From an uncultured Bacteroidales bacterium (GTDB lineage Bacteria; Bacteroidota; Bacteroidia; Bacteroidales; Paludibacteraceae), in contig CAIYTJ010000065.1 of the NCBI GenBank assembly GCA_903929065.1, forward strand, positions 1-5,642: a stretch of DNA of 5,642 nucleotides, given 5' to 3'. The notes under the pieces are model-generated. The model saw only the letters and a program-made list of their open reading frames with translations. It was not told the origin of the DNA and searched no databases. Of the stretch, positions 4,803 to 5,642 are shown one piece after another; positions within the stretch are counted from its first letter, which is position 1, and every line of letters starts with the position of its first letter. Both the position numbers and the translations under genes were made by a program.

Positions 4803-5642
4803 TTATTTCATTCTCTCCTGCAGCCATTCTTCCAGGTCGGTTTCGGCATCCAAATCCAGCCTTTTCTTAATTGTTTTCCGCCGTTTATACATTGTTTGCT
4901 TTTCCATAGACAATAAACTGCATGAATCCTGAAGCTTTACATTCAGGCAAATCAACGCGATAACCATTTGATCCAATTGTGACAAATCGGAATACTCTTC
5001 TTTTAATAATGTGATGCCATTGTCAACCAATTTGTTCACATTATCAATATAATCCTTCCAAACATTTTCGGTAAGGATTGATTGAAATGTAATTTCATTT
5101 AAAAAGGCATCCTTGGTATCACGTTGAAGCATACCTTTCTTTAAGCGGTTTAATCGCAGGGTATTTTCAATTTTATTGTTCAGGGTGAGGCGGATAATTT
5201 CGCGTTTTTGATCATTTTTTCTTTTTGAGGCTTCATTCTCAAATTCTACAGCTTGTAATTTCTTATCTTGCTCAAATTTATTTTTTCTGTACCAATTTAA
5301 AATTTGAAGTATAATTAATGCCATCAGTAAAACAACAACACCCAGCACTGATATCCAGATAATTTTACGTTGATTTGCAATGGTCAATTCTAAATTATCT
5401 TTCTCCCTTTCAGATAAATCATATTGTTTGTCAATACGGTATAGTTGATCACTTATGTTTTTCTGGTATACAGAATCTCTTTTTACATAGGCTTTTTCAA
5501 TAAGATAATATGCTTTTTGATATTCTCCTGCATTTTTTGCAATCAATGCTCCAACCTGGTAATTCGTAATTCTATTGGTGGTTTTTGAAGTATCTGCCAG
5601 TGAAATTTTTAAATAATATTGCGCAGAGTCAGGTTTATTGAG
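4803..5642 (-). CDS. TPR / transmembrane / coiled-coil / HTH regulator (N-terminus outside window)
   Basis: The frame is open from the right edge to TAA at 4805-4803, giving about 279 visible residues; the true start is beyond 5642. A TTG at 5546-5544 is internal, because the frame upstream continues with TPR-like sequence (NKPDSAQYYLKISLAD). A further TPR-like helix pair contains GEYQKAYYLIEKAY. One transmembrane helix lies at about 5295-5363 (IIWISVLGVVVLLMALIILQ), followed by YRKNK, so the C-terminal part should be cytoplasmic and the TPRs periplasmic. A charged coiled coil follows (about 5136-5290). The C-terminal 43 residues, at about 4857-4985 (LSQLDQMVIALICLNVKL...MEKQTMYKRRKTIKKRL), match the degenerate LuxR-like HTH seen at the end of Bacteroidota TPR regulators. 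It probably passes an envelope signal directly to DNA. Ligand and targets are unknown. Confidence 0.85.
   Translation of the reverse strand, partial: LNKPDSAQYYLKISLADTSKTTNRITNYQVGALIAKNAGEYQKAYYLIEKAYVKRDSVYQKNISDQLYRIDKQYDLSEREKDNLELTIANQRKIIWISVLGVVVLLMALIILQILNWYRKNKFEQDKKLQAVEFENEASKRKNDQKREIIRLTLNNKIENTLRLNRLKKGMLQRDTKDAFLNEITFQSILTENVWKDYIDNVNKLVDNGITLLKEEYSDLSQLDQMVIALICLNVKLQDSCSLLSMEKQTMYKRRKTIKKRLDLDAETDLEEWLQERMK

Overview
The window reads as a chromosomal core segment from a member of the Bacteroidota, most likely order Bacteroidales. Four things point there: the run parA-end, parB, DUF5683-type membrane protein, MltD-like lytic transglycosylase; AT-rich intergenic DNA without Shine-Dalgarno sequences; a TPR/transmembrane/HTH regulator of a type common in this phylum; and an alkaline phosphatase resembling the Antarctic TAB5 enzyme. 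No phage, insertion sequence, tRNA, rRNA or CRISPR is visible.

Layout. Bases 1-49 are the last codons of a gene that is probably parA. A spacer of short AT-rich repeats (50-136) leads into parB (137-1021). Eleven bases later comes a signal-peptide-bearing DUF5683-type protein with a GTG start (1033-1719), and after 28 more bases an MltD-like lytic transglycosylase with LysM domains (1748-3010). These genes look like one operon joining chromosome segregation to envelope remodelling. A repeat-filled gap (3011-3165) separates them from a small MerR-type DNA-binding protein (3166-3489). A second repeat-filled gap (3490-3542) leads to a secreted PhoA-superfamily alkaline phosphatase (3543-4616). 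On the minus strand, a TPR/transmembrane/HTH regulator runs in from the right edge and ends at 4803. A strong bidirectional terminator (4751-4788) lies between the two convergent units.

The most unusual content is in the gaps. Three of the four larger spacers consist largely of 7-bp tandem units: GAAATTG or its complement CAATTTC, CAATTAC/CAATTAT, and TAGTAAR. Another spacer stretch has about 10-bp units with an AATTCGT/AATTAGT core. Several arrays run directly into a coding sequence. The stop codon of the transglycosylase lies in the first TAGTTTA unit, the alkaline phosphatase ATG lies in a CAATGAT unit, and the parB ATG overlaps a GAAATTA unit. The genes themselves belong to known families. 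I see no clearly new multi-gene system; the repeat/gene-junction arrangement is the best candidate for something under-described.
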